A DNA stretch of 64,000 nucleotides, taken from assembly GCA_963777095.1 (NCBI GenBank), contig CAVZOY010000003.1, positions 248,001 to 312,000 on the forward strand, written 5' to 3'. The notes beneath the pieces are model-generated. The model was not told the origin of the DNA. It made no database searches and saw nothing but the letters and a program-made list of their open reading frames with translations. The position numbers and the translations under genes are program-made. Positions 26,999 to 35,647 of the stretch are shown piece after piece. The stretch is from CAVZOY01 sp963777095 (lineage in GTDB: Bacteria > Actinomycetota > Actinomycetes > Mycobacteriales > Geodermatophilaceae). How positions within the stretch are numbered: the stretch's first letter is position 1; each line of letters opens with the position of its first letter.

Positions 26999-29021
26999 AT
27001 GGACGCCCAGCCCGGGCCGCTGGACCCTCCGGCGGCACCGACGGTCGGCTCGTTGTGGTCCGACGTCAGCGGTCTGGAGCTGGCCGACGAGCTGCTCGAG
27101 TGGCCCGCCGACGTCTTCGCGCTGGCCGGCACGATCCTGCGCCGCACGCACGCCTACCGGTTCGCCGTCTCGCCGCCGGTGGGGCGGCACTGGCCGCCGC
27201 GCTCGCACTGGAACGACGTCGTCTCCGACGCCGCCGAGCACTGGTGCGGCTGGGTCGACGAGCCGGAGGGTGAGCCACCGACACTGCTCACCGATGCCTG
27301 GGCGCTGCTGCGCAAGGAGGCCGCGACGCCGGTCGCCGACGTCCGCGACGGCACGCACTGGCCGCTGGTCGAGGCGCTGCTGACCCTGCTGGCGGTGAGC
27401 GACGAGGCCAGCGCCGGGCTCGCGGGCACGGTCGGTCCGGTGCGGGCGTCGGGCTCGCGGCACCGCGGCCGGGCGACCGAGCTGCTGGCCCGAACCGGGT
27501 CGCTGTCGCGGCTCCCGAGCCACCGGCTGCGCGTGCTGCCCAAGGTGCGGACGCCGCCGTCCGGCATCTCGTTCCGCTCGCTGTCGCGTTACCTCTGCCT
27601 GCGCGACCCGTCGGTCGACGTGTCCTGGCACAAGGCGCCCGCCCGCAAGGCCGGCTCCCGCCAGCAGAACTCCAACGTCCTGCTGCTGCCGTGGCCGCTG
27701 CGGATCCGTGCGCGCGACTTCCGTCCACGTCCCGGCTCGGTGCAGCGTTCGGAGAACGAGCCGTTCGGCACCTTCGACTTCGACCCGGTCGAGCCCTTCG
27801 ACGTCGGCCTGGTCGAGGAGGCGGTGCAGGCGGCGCTCGACGAGGTCGACGTCCTCGACGCGGTGGTGTTCCCCGAGAGCTGCGTGCCGGCCGAGGCGCT
27901 GCAGCCGCTGGAGGCCGTGCTCGCCCGCCACGGCGTCACCGTGCTGCTGGCCGGAGCCCGCGATCCGGTCGACGACCCGCTGCGCCAGCCGTCCAACTGG
28001 GTGCACCTCGGGGTGCACGTGGGCGGCTGCTGGGCGCACTACCGGCAGAACAAGCACCACCGCTGGTTCCTCGACGAATCCCAGATCACCCAGTACCAGC
28101 TCGGCGGCGCGCTGCACCCCGGCGTGCGCTGGTGGGAGGCCATGGAGGTGCCGCCCCGCTCGCTGCAGGTGCTCGAGCTGGGGGAGGGCCTCACCCTCGT
28201 CGCGGTCATCTGCGAGGACCTCGCCCGCCTCGACGAGGTCGCCGAGCTGCTGCGCGACATCGGCCCGACGCTGGTGGTCACCATCCTGCTCGACGGCCCG
28301 CAGTTGGCCTCGCGCTGGACGGCCCGCTACGCCAGCGTGCTCGCCGACGACCCCGGATCGTCGGTGCTGACCCTGTCTGCGGCGGGCATGGTGCACCGCA
28401 GCCGCCCGCCCGGCATGCCGCCGTCGTCGGTCATCGCGCTGTGGAAGGACGCCACTCGCGGACTCCGCGAGATCGAGCTCGGGTCGGGCGCGACCGGTGT
28501 CCTGCTGAGCCTCGCCTCGACCCGCGCACGGCGCCGGTCGGCCGACGGCCGCACGCCGGTGGACAACGCCACCGGCCTCACGGTGGCCGGGCGTGCACCA
28601 GGTCGTCACCGGCAGCACTCCGCAGTCGGCCGGGCCCACGTCCGCGGTCACCGGCGCCGCGCTCGGCCCGGCCGAGCTGACGATCGCCAGCTCCTGGGCG
28701 GACGCCGTCGCCGCGGCGCTCACCGACGAGGACCCCGACCGGCTGGAGGCGATCCTCGCCGACGCCGCGCCGGGTGCGGCGTGGCGGCGCGGGCTCGGCC
28801 TGCCGGAGCCGTCGGAGACGCTGAACCGTGCGGTCGCCGCGATCGGCGAGATCGTCGACGAGGTGCCGCCGAACGGCGGACGGCGCGACGTCCGGGTGCT
28901 GTCGGCGCTCTACGGGACCGCCGGCCAGGGGGAGCCCCCGGTGCCGCTCGCGCACGCCGTGCTCGCCCGGGCGCTCGAGGCCCGCGTCGACCTCGGGGCA
29001 ACCCTCCCGCGGGCCGACTGA
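26999..29021 (+). CDS. Nitrilase-superfamily protein with unknown N-terminal domain (one frame change)
   Basis: About 673 residues after removing one G near 28591 (VAG, then VHQVVTG). Residues about 1-250 are a domain I cannot assign (LLEWPADVFALAGTILRR, SHWNDVVSDAAEHWCGW). Residues about 260-520 show the carbon-nitrogen hydrolase triad: Glu in VVFPESCVP, Lys in QNKHHRWF, Cys in VAVICEDLAR. The last 140 residues are helical. The triad predicts an amidase or nitrilase reaction on an unknown C-N bond. Nitrilase domains of this general kind occur in some phage-defence reverse transcriptases, but no polymerase motif is present here. It stands alone, with a secreted nuclease gene converging from the right. 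Confidence 0.72.
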
Positions 29022-29031
29022 GGAACGCCGG

Positions 29032-29703
29032 TCAGACCGCGCGGGGCGGGATCACCACGGTCCGGGTCCGGCACTCCCCGTCGAGGACCTCGAGCAGAGC
29101 AGCCTTCTCGCTCGGGTCGACGGTGAGGTTCCAGCGATACTTCACCTGGATCCACGCCAGCGCGTAGTTGCACTGCCGGTAGGAGTGGCTCGGGAGCCAC
29201 CCGGCGGGATCGCTGTCGCCCTTGGCCCCGTCGGCCACCAAGGACACGGCGACGAGCGTGTGCGCGTAGGCGAGGTCGTTCGCGAAGCGCTCCCGGGTCG
29301 CCGTCGACCACCAGTAGGCGCCGGACTCCCACGCCTCCTTCAGCGAGACGCGGTGGTCGACCGCCATGTACGTCGGGTGCTCGAACAGCGCACCGTCGTA
29401 GGGGCTCGTCCATTTCCCGAACCCGACGGTGCACAACGGGAAGCCCTTGAAGCCCACTCCGCCGCCGCTCGACTCCTGGATGAGCACCTCCTGCTTGGTG
29501 CTCTGGCAGTCGTCGTCAGCATCGCCCCAGGGCTTGAACTTCGACGGCAGGTACTGCGTGGTCCCGGCCTCCGAGGCGACAGTCAGCTTTCCCAGGAGCC
29601 CACGCCCCGTCGTCTCCGCGGCGTTCACGGGCCCTGCGAGAACCGCGAGCAGGGAGAGGCAGGCGGCGAGCGCCGAACCGAGGGCGATGAGTCTCCGCGA
29701 CAT
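29032..29703 (-). CDS. Secreted HNH-type nuclease (GmrSD C-terminal/DUF1524-like)
   Basis: A 223-residue protein with a signal peptide cleaved near GPVNAAE. The mature domain carries the HNH-like core MAVDHRVSLKEAWESG and KGDSDPAGWLPS, the pattern of DUF1524 nucleases found in secreted actinobacterial proteins. Cys residues (DDCQS, PLCTV, RQCNY, GECRT) could form two disulfides. CGGAGG lies before ATG 29703. A related protein is encoded at 37328-38292. It would degrade nucleic acid outside the cell, for feeding or competition. Confidence 0.82.
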   Translation of the reverse strand: MSRRLIALGSALAACLSLLAVLAGPVNAAETTGRGLLGKLTVASEAGTTQYLPSKFKPWGDADDDCQSTKQEVLIQESSGGGVGFKGFPLCTVGFGKWTSPYDGALFEHPTYMAVDHRVSLKEAWESGAYWWSTATRERFANDLAYAHTLVAVSLVADGAKGDSDPAGWLPSHSYRQCNYALAWIQVKYRWNLTVDPSEKAALLEVLDGECRTRTVVIPPRAV

Positions 29704-29868
29704 GGTGCGTCCTCCGTGAATAGCGAGTGCACGCGTCACTGATCGTCCCCGTGCGGTTCCGGAACGTAACAGCGACATCCGGTGAAATGATGAAAGGCCG
29801 ATGCCGTGTCGTCGCGGCGGTGACGGCCGCAGAGCGGCCGACCCCTGTCATCCGTCCCTCGTGCCGGA

Positions 29869-29874
29869 TAGGTT
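29869..29874 (+). promoter_or_regulatory. -10 box (TAGGTT) of the receiver-flavoprotein operon
   Basis: TAGGTT lies 42 bases before the ATG at 29917, which has its own ribosome site (GAGGGAGAAGC). Confidence 0.4.
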
Positions 29875-29916
29875 CCGAAGCGGCCGAGCACCGGCCGGGG
29901 GAGCCGAGGGAGAAGC

Positions 29917-31557
29917 ATGAGCAGACCGGCCATCCTGGCCGTGGACGACGACGGGCCCGTGCTGGCCGCCGTCGAACGGGACCTGCGCGAGCGCTACGCC
30001 GAGCACTACCAGGTGCTGGCCGCCTCGTCGGGGGACCAGGCGCTCGACCTGCTGCGCCGGCTGCGGCTGCGCGAGGACAACGTCGCGCTGCTGCTCGTCG
30101 ACCAGCGCATGCCCGGCATGAACGGCACCGAGTTCCTCGCCGCCTCCCGCGAGCTCTACCCGGACGCCAAGCGGGTGCTGCTCACCGCCTACGCCGACAC
30201 CGACGCCGCCATCCGCGCGATCAACGACGCCGACGTCCACCACTACCTGCTCAAGCCGTGGGACCCGCCGGAGGAGCGGCTCTATCCCGTGCTCGACGAC
30301 CTGCTGCAGACCTGGCGCCGTCCGGCGACGGTCACGAACCTCCGGCTCCTCGGCGACCGCTGGTCGGCCTCCAGCCACGCGCTGCGCCAGTTCCTGGCCC
30401 GCAACCTCGTGCCGTACCGGTGGATGGACGTCGAGACCGACCCCCAGGCGCAGGCACTGCTCCAGCTGGCGCGCGCCGACGCCGGCCGGCTGCCGGTCGT
30501 CCTTCTCGACGACGGCGAGATGCTCGTGCAGCCGGATCTGCCGGTGCTCGCCGAGCGGATCGGCCTGCGCACCCGGGCGCAGCGCGAGGCCTACGACCTC
30601 GTGGTCGTCGGCGCGGGTCCGGCGGGCCTGGCCGCCGGTGTCTACGGCGCCTCCGAGGGGCTGTCGACGCTCGTGCTCGAGTGCAGCGCCCCGGGCGGGC
30701 AGGCGGGCACGACGAGCAAGATCGAGAACTATCTGGGCTTTCCGGTCGGCCTCTCCGGCGCCGACCTCACCCTGCGGGCGCGCGAGCAGGCCATCCGGTT
30801 CGGCGTCGAGATCCTCACCCCGGCCCAGGTGGTCGGGCTGCGCCGCGAGGATCCCTACACGCTGGTCAAGCTCGCCAACGGCAGCGAGGTCAGCGCGGGG
30901 GCGCTCGTCGTCGCGTCCGGCGTGGACTACCGGACGCTCGACGTGCCCGGGGCGGCCGAGCTCACCGGGATCGGCGTCTACTACGGCGCGGGGCGGGCCG
31001 AGGCGGTCGACCACGCCGGTGGGCACGTCTTCATCGTCGGTGGCGGCAACTCGGCGGGGCAGGCGGCGGTCTTCCTGTCCCAGTGGGCCGCCTCGGTCAC
31101 CGTCCTCATCCGGGCCGACGACCTGACGTCGACCATGTCGCAGTACCTCATCGACCGGATCGAGGCCTCGGACAAGATCCGCGTGGAGCCGCACACCGAG
31201 GTGGCCGGGGTGCTGGGCGAGCGCCGGGTCGAGGGACTGCGGCTGCGGCAGGGCACCGACGAGCGCGAGGTCGCCGCCGACGCGGTGTTCATCTTCGTCG
31301 GGCAGGCACCGCGCACCGCCTGGCTGGAGGGCGTCGTCCGCCGCGACGACCGCGGCTTCGTGCTCACCGGGATCGACCTCGGCAACCCGCCGCCGGACTG
31401 GCCGCTGGAGGTGCCGCCGCTGCCCCTGGAGACCTCGGTGCCCGGCGTCTTCGCCGCCGGCGACGTGCGGCACGGCTCGGTCAAGCGGATCGCGTCCTCG
31501 GTGGGCGAGGGCGCGATGGCGGTCCGCTTCGTGCACGAACGCCTGGCCGGCAGGTGA
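29917..31557 (+). CDS. Response-regulator receiver fused to a thioredoxin-reductase-like flavoprotein
   Basis: A 546-residue fusion. Residues 1-125 are a receiver domain with acid pocket D10-D12, phospho-acceptor Asp 62 (LLLVDQRMPGMNG) and Lys in LLKPWD. A linker of about 100 residues follows. Residues about 225-546 are an FAD/NAD(P) reductase: VVVGAGPAGLAAGVYGASEG binds FAD, VFIVGGGNSAGQAA binds NAD(P)H, and FAAGDVRHGSVKR is the second FAD motif. The redox CxxC of thioredoxin reductase is absent; the matching place reads GIGVYYGAGRAEA. It is therefore unlikely to reduce thioredoxin directly. It overlaps the following kinase gene (GTGA). Confidence 0.92.
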   Translation: MSRPAILAVDDDGPVLAAVERDLRERYAEHYQVLAASSGDQALDLLRRLRLREDNVALLLVDQRMPGMNGTEFLAASRELYPDAKRVLLTAYADTDAAIRAINDADVHHYLLKPWDPPEERLYPVLDDLLQTWRRPATVTNLRLLGDRWSASSHALRQFLARNLVPYRWMDVETDPQAQALLQLARADAGRLPVVLLDDGEMLVQPDLPVLAERIGLRTRAQREAYDLVVVGAGPAGLAAGVYGASEGLSTLVLECSAPGGQAGTTSKIENYLGFPVGLSGADLTLRAREQAIRFGVEILTPAQVVGLRREDPYTLVKLANGSEVSAGALVVASGVDYRTLDVPGAAELTGIGVYYGAGRAEAVDHAGGHVFIVGGGNSAGQAAVFLSQWAASVTVLIRADDLTSTMSQYLIDRIEASDKIRVEPHTEVAGVLGERRVEGLRLRQGTDEREVAADAVFIFVGQAPRTAWLEGVVRRDDRGFVLTGIDLGNPPPDWPLEVPPLPLETSVPGVFAAGDVRHGSVKRIASSVGEGAMAVRFVHERLAGR

Positions 31558-32897
31558 CCTCCTCGTACGAGGATGTCGTCGGGGCGCTGCGCAGGTCGAA
31601 GCTGTTCGCCGAGCTGCCCGACGAGGACGTCGACGCGCTGGCGCGGGCCAGCCGCCGGGTCAACCTGGAGCCGGGGGAGGTGCTGATCCACGAGGGCTCG
31701 CCCGGCGACGCGATGTACGTGGTGACCTCCGGCGAGCTGGAGGTCACGCGGGGAACGACGGGGGTGCCCCTGCTGCTCAACGTGGTCGGGGCCGGCGACC
31801 TGGTCGGCGAGCTCGGCCCGGCCCACGGACGGCCGCGAACCGCGACCATCCGGGCGCGGACGCCGGCCACCGTGCAGCGGATCGGGGTCAGCGCGCTCGA
31901 CCGGCTGCTGGCCCACCCCCGGTCGGCCCGGGCGCTCATGGTCTCGATGTCGCGGCGGCTCGACCGGGACGAGCAGATCCTGCGCCAGCGTGAGCGGATG
32001 GCCGCTCTCGGTTCCCTCGCCGCCGGTCTGCTGCACGAGCTGAACAACCCGGCGTCAGCGGTGGTGCGCGGCGCCCAGCGGCTCAAGGCCCTGCTGGCGG
32101 ACGTCGACCCCGCGGTCAACGCGCTTCGCGGACTGTGCGGCGCCGTCCCCGTGCCGGACGACCCGCTGGCCCGAGCCGATCTGGAGGAGGACATCCGGGG
32201 CGTCCTGAGCGGTGCCGGAGTGGACGCCGGCTGGAACGGCGCAGGGGAGCTCGTCCGCCTCGGCGTCGACCCGGCGGCCCTGACCGAGGCGCTGGCCGGG
32301 ATGCCGGCCGAGACCCGCGGCACCGCCGTCCGGGAGCTCGCGCGGAGCGCCCAGATCGAGGCGCTGCTCGAGGAGGTGCTCACCGGGGCGGAGTACCTGT
32401 CGGGGATCGTCTCCGGCGCCCGCCCGCTGGCCTACGCCGCCGACCAGGCGCTCACCGACGTCGACCTGCACGAGTCGCTGGAGCGGTCCCTCGTCCTGCT
32501 CCGGCACAAGGTGCTCCCGGGCGTGCAGGTCGTCCGCGACCTCGACCCCGAGCCGCAGCAGGTGCAGGGCTGGGCCGCCGACCTGGCCCTGGTCTGGACC
32601 AACCTGCTCGACAACGCGCTCGCCGCGGTGGGGGACGAGGGAACGGTCACCGTGCGCACCCGCGGCACGTCCGACACGGTCGTCGTCGACATCGAGAACA
32701 CCGGGCCGCCGGTGCCTACAGAGGTGCTCGCGCGCGCGTTCGACGCCTTCTACACGACCAAGCCGATCGGCCAGGGCACCGGACTGGGCCTGGCCACCTC
32801 TCAGGCCGTCGTCGAGCAGCGGCACCGCGGGCGGCTGACGCTGGAGTCGGCGGACGGCGTCACCCGCGCCCGGGTGGTGCTGCCGCGGCGGCACTGA
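31554..32897 (+). CDS. Histidine kinase with N-terminal cyclic-nucleotide-binding domain
   Basis: A 447-residue soluble kinase. Residues about 10-135 form a cyclic-nucleotide-binding domain (LIHEGSPGDAMYVVTSGEL, GDLVGELGPAHGRPRTATI). The H-box has His in LAAGLLHELNNPASAV (about residue 160). The ATPase domain has the N-box TNLLDNALAAVG and G-boxes VDIENTGPPVP and GQGTGLGLATS. GTG 31554 overlaps the flavoprotein stop, so this kinase and the receiver-flavoprotein are almost certainly partners. A cyclase-like gene follows 50 bases later and might supply the nucleotide. Confidence 0.92.
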   Translation: MTSSYEDVVGALRRSKLFAELPDEDVDALARASRRVNLEPGEVLIHEGSPGDAMYVVTSGELEVTRGTTGVPLLLNVVGAGDLVGELGPAHGRPRTATIRARTPATVQRIGVSALDRLLAHPRSARALMVSMSRRLDRDEQILRQRERMAALGSLAAGLLHELNNPASAVVRGAQRLKALLADVDPAVNALRGLCGAVPVPDDPLARADLEEDIRGVLSGAGVDAGWNGAGELVRLGVDPAALTEALAGMPAETRGTAVRELARSAQIEALLEEVLTGAEYLSGIVSGARPLAYAADQALTDVDLHESLERSLVLLRHKVLPGVQVVRDLDPEPQQVQGWAADLALVWTNLLDNALAAVGDEGTVTVRTRGTSDTVVVDIENTGPPVPTEVLARAFDAFYTTKPIGQGTGLGLATSQAVVEQRHRGRLTLESADGVTRARVVLPRRH

Positions 32898-32947
32898 CCG
32901 CGCGGCCGGCCGTGGACCGCCCGGTCGCCCGCGCGCCAGGATGACGC

Positions 32948-34294
32948 GTGGTGCCCCGGACCCGGTACGCCCGCAGCGGGAGCCTGTCCATCGCCTATCA
33001 GGTGGTCGGGTCCGGTGAGCTCGACCTGGTCATGGCGCCGGGCTTCGTCTCGCACCTGGAGTGGGCCTGGCAGCAGCCGGACCTGCGGAGCTTCCTGGAG
33101 CGGCTGGCGTCCTTCAGCCGGCTGATCCTCTTCGACAAGCGCGGCACCGGGCTGTCCGACCCGGTGCCCACGCCCGCCACGCTCGAGGAGCGGGTCGACG
33201 ACCTCCGGGCCGTGATGGACGCCGCCGGTGCCGAGCGGCCGGCGCTGCTCGGCGTCTCCGAGGGCGGCGCCATGACCATGCTGTTCGCGGCGCAGCACCC
33301 CGAGCGGACGCGGGCCCTCGTCCTCTACGCGGCCGCGCCGCGACTGGCCCGGGCACCCGACTACCCGTACGGCGCCGACCCCGACCGGATGATGCGGATG
33401 CTCGGCGGGCTGGTGGACCGGTGGGGCGAGGGCCGGCTGCTCGGGGCCTGGGCGCCGAGCCGTGTGGACGACGACGCCCTGCGTTCCTGGTGGGCGGGGC
33501 TGCAGCGGATGGGCGCCAGCCCGGGCATGGCGCGGCAGCTGTTCGACGTGTATCCCCTCGCCGACGTCCGCGCGATCCTCGGCGCGATCCACGTGCCGAC
33601 GCTGGTGCTGCACCGGCGCAGGGACCACCTGATCCACGTCGAGATCGCCCGGTACACGGCCGAGCACATCCCCGGCGCCCGGCTGGTCGAGCTCGACGGC
33701 GAGGACCACCTGTTCTTCACCGGCGACACCGAGCGGCTGCTGTCCGAGATCCAGGAGTTCCTCACCGGCGCCCGCCCGGTCGTCGCCGAGCCGGAACGGA
33801 TGCTGGCCACGGTGCTGTTCGTCGACGTCGCCGGGTCCACCGAGCTGCTCGCCCGGATCGGCGACGCCGCCTGGGCGCGCACGCGGGCCGACTTCCTGAG
33901 CCGGGCCCGGCAGGAGCTGGTGCGCTACGGCGGCCGGGAGGTCGACGTGGCCGGCGACGGGCTGTTCGCCACCTTCGGCGGTCCGGCCCGCGCCATCCGA
34001 TGCGCCGTCGCGGTGCGCAGCGACGCCCAGGCGGTGGGCCTCAGGGTGCGGGCCGGCGTCCACGCCGGCGAGGTCGAGCGCGACGACGCCGGAGGCATCT
34101 CCGGGCTGGCGGTGCACATCGGCGCCCGCGTGATGGCGGGGGCGGAGCCGGACGAGGTGTTGGTCAGCGGCACGGTCAAGGACCTCGTCGTCGGTGCCGG
34201 CCTGGACTTCGTCGACCGCGGCGTCCGGACGTTGCGCGGCGTTCCCGGCCGGTGGCCGGTCTACGCCGTCGTGGACCGACCGCTCGACGAGTGA
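32948..34294 (+). CDS. Alpha/beta-hydrolase fused to class III adenylate/guanylate cyclase domain
   Basis: A 448-residue two-domain protein. Residues 1-275 are an alpha/beta-hydrolase fold (LILFDKRGTGLSDPV, nucleophile Ser in LLGVSEGGAM, late His in DGEDHLFF). Residues about 290-440 are a class III nucleotidyl cyclase with metal-binding Asp in TVLFVDVAGST and VDVAGDGLFATF, and VHIGARVMAGA near the transition-state site. Such hydrolase-cyclase fusions are common in actinobacteria. It follows the CNB-domain kinase in the same direction, so a local cyclic-nucleotide circuit is possible. GTG 32948 and GTG 32951 are both possible starts, and a CAGGAT box just upstream suggests a leaderless message. 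Confidence 0.9.
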   Translation: MVPRTRYARSGSLSIAYQVVGSGELDLVMAPGFVSHLEWAWQQPDLRSFLERLASFSRLILFDKRGTGLSDPVPTPATLEERVDDLRAVMDAAGAERPALLGVSEGGAMTMLFAAQHPERTRALVLYAAAPRLARAPDYPYGADPDRMMRMLGGLVDRWGEGRLLGAWAPSRVDDDALRSWWAGLQRMGASPGMARQLFDVYPLADVRAILGAIHVPTLVLHRRRDHLIHVEIARYTAEHIPGARLVELDGEDHLFFTGDTERLLSEIQEFLTGARPVVAEPERMLATVLFVDVAGSTELLARIGDAAWARTRADFLSRARQELVRYGGREVDVAGDGLFATFGGPARAIRCAVAVRSDAQAVGLRVRAGVHAGEVERDDAGGISGLAVHIGARVMAGAEPDEVLVSGTVKDLVVGAGLDFVDRGVRTLRGVPGRWPVYAVVDRPLDE

Positions 34295-34324
34295 CCGTTC
34301 CGCCGGAGGGACGGCGGAACGCGG

Positions 34325-34747
34325 TCAGGTGACGTGCCGGAGCAGGACGCGGCAGACGGCGGCCATGTCGACCAGGCCGAGCAGCCGGTCCTCGCTGATG
34401 ACCGGGAGATGCTCGAGCCGGTCGCCGAGCATGCGCTCGGCGGCCTCGGTGACCGGCATCGACGGGTGGACGCAGCGCGGGCGGGGCAGCCCGAGCTGGT
34501 TGATCCGCGTCTCGTCGAGGTTGCGGCCATCGGCCACGGCCTGGCTGATGTGCGCGTCGGTGATGACGGCGACCGGCCCGCCGATGCCGTCCTCGGGCGT
34601 GACGACCAGAGCGGTGTCATCCGCGCGCTTCATCAGGTAGGCGACCGACGCGAGGTGGGCGTCGGTCTCCACGGTCGTGGTCGCCGGGCGCATCACGTCG
34701 CCGACGGTGACCTGCTGCAGGGACGTCGGTGCGGGAGATGAGGACAC
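34325..34747 (-). CDS. CBS-pair domain protein
   Basis: A 140-residue protein consisting of two CBS motifs: VGDVMRPATTTVETDAHLAS, then INQLGLPRPRCVHPSMPVTE with a ...LLGLVDMAAVCRVLL ending. CBS pairs bind adenosine nucleotides and sense energy state. The likely start is GTG 34747. It converges on the hydrolase-cyclase gene and shares no operon. Confidence 0.82.
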   Translation of the reverse strand: MSSSPAPTSLQQVTVGDVMRPATTTVETDAHLASVAYLMKRADDTALVVTPEDGIGGPVAVITDAHISQAVADGRNLDETRINQLGLPRPRCVHPSMPVTEAAERMLGDRLEHLPVISEDRLLGLVDMAAVCRVLLRHVT

Positions 34748-34833
34748 GGACCTGCCACTTCCTTCGGGGACCTGTCGGTGCCGCTGATCGTGCACCCCGG
34801 GACGCGTCGGCGGGAGGGGGCAGCCCCCGGAAA

Positions 34834-34875
34834 CGACGAGGGCACCCACCGCCGCGGCGGTGGGTGCCCTCGTCG
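34834..34875. terminator. 42-bp perfect palindrome, probable terminator
   Basis: Two 21-bp perfectly complementary arms with no separate loop, centred in GCCGCGGC. It lies just after the stop of the membrane-protein gene at 34888 and between it and the CBS gene. As RNA it would form a long hairpin. Confidence 0.7.
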
Positions 34876-34887
34876 AGCAGCGGGAGA

Positions 34888-35484
34888 TCAGACGTCGAGA
34901 CCCGCGCGGTCGATCGTGCGGTGGTACCGCTCGCCCAGTCGGCCACCGAGGATCGCGCCTGCGAGCGTCACGATCAGGACGGCGACCAGCGCGACGATGC
35001 CGGCCGTCGTGGCCGTGCCCTCGCCGATCGGGATGCGCGGGAGGTTCAGGCTCTGCAGCACGTTGTACTCCGAGCCCAGCACCAGGCCGAGGACGGCGAG
35101 CGCGATCACGACGAGCAGGCCGATGACCCACACCGCGATGCCCTGGCGGACGCCGTCGAAGCGCGCCATCCGGCCGGCGACGTATCCACCCGCGAGGTAG
35201 GCGAGGAAGAGCACCACCAGCAGGGCGATGCCCCCGGCGATGCCGATCGTGTCTGCCTGCTGGACGGCCTCGTCGGTGCTCGGCACGCCCTGCGTGAGGC
35301 CGATGGCCACGCCGGCGGCGGAGAGCAGCGCCACGAGGAGAACGGCGAGGCCGTTGGCCGAGAGCCAGCCGAAGAAGGCCGCGCCCCACTTGATCCCGCC
35401 GAAGCGGTCGTGCTGCCGTTCGACGGCGTCGTGCACCGCACCGCGGGTGGCGTGCGCCCCGGCGCCGGAGTCGTGCGTGCTCAT
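34888..35484 (-). CDS. Small multi-helix membrane protein (YrzE/TIGR04086-like)
   Basis: A 198-residue protein with four or five hydrophobic helices: a polar N-terminal tail of about 35 residues, helices near GLAVLLVALLSAAGVAIGL, ALLVVLFLAYLAGGYVAG, VWVIGLLVVIALAVLGLVLG and LVAVLIVTLAGAILGG, then a charged C terminus. The GGYVAGRMARFDG loop is typical of small envelope-stress membrane proteins in this phylum. Function is unknown. Confidence 0.75.
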   Translation of the reverse strand: MSTHDSGAGAHATRGAVHDAVERQHDRFGGIKWGAAFFGWLSANGLAVLLVALLSAAGVAIGLTQGVPSTDEAVQQADTIGIAGGIALLVVLFLAYLAGGYVAGRMARFDGVRQGIAVWVIGLLVVIALAVLGLVLGSEYNVLQSLNLPRIPIGEGTATTAGIVALVAVLIVTLAGAILGGRLGERYHRTIDRAGLDV

Positions 35485-35647
35485 GGAGATCCCCCTGGAG
35501 ATGGTCGTGCGTGCCGCCTATGCGTGCCCTTGTCGTTCCGGAACAAACTGCGGGGCGAGGTTTGATCGTGCACCGCCTGGTCAGGCGCGCACCCCCGAAC
35601 GGGCGGCGTGGTGGACCGCTGCGGCCCCGATCACGCACACTGCCCCG

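Noticed and set aside
26999..29021. Calling the nitrilase-fold protein a DRT1-type defence reverse transcriptase
   Set aside because: No reverse-transcriptase catalytic motif is seen in any frame and no other defence gene is adjacent.
29917..31557. Naming the flavoprotein thioredoxin reductase
   Set aside because: The redox CxxC is absent, so the usual reaction cannot be assumed.
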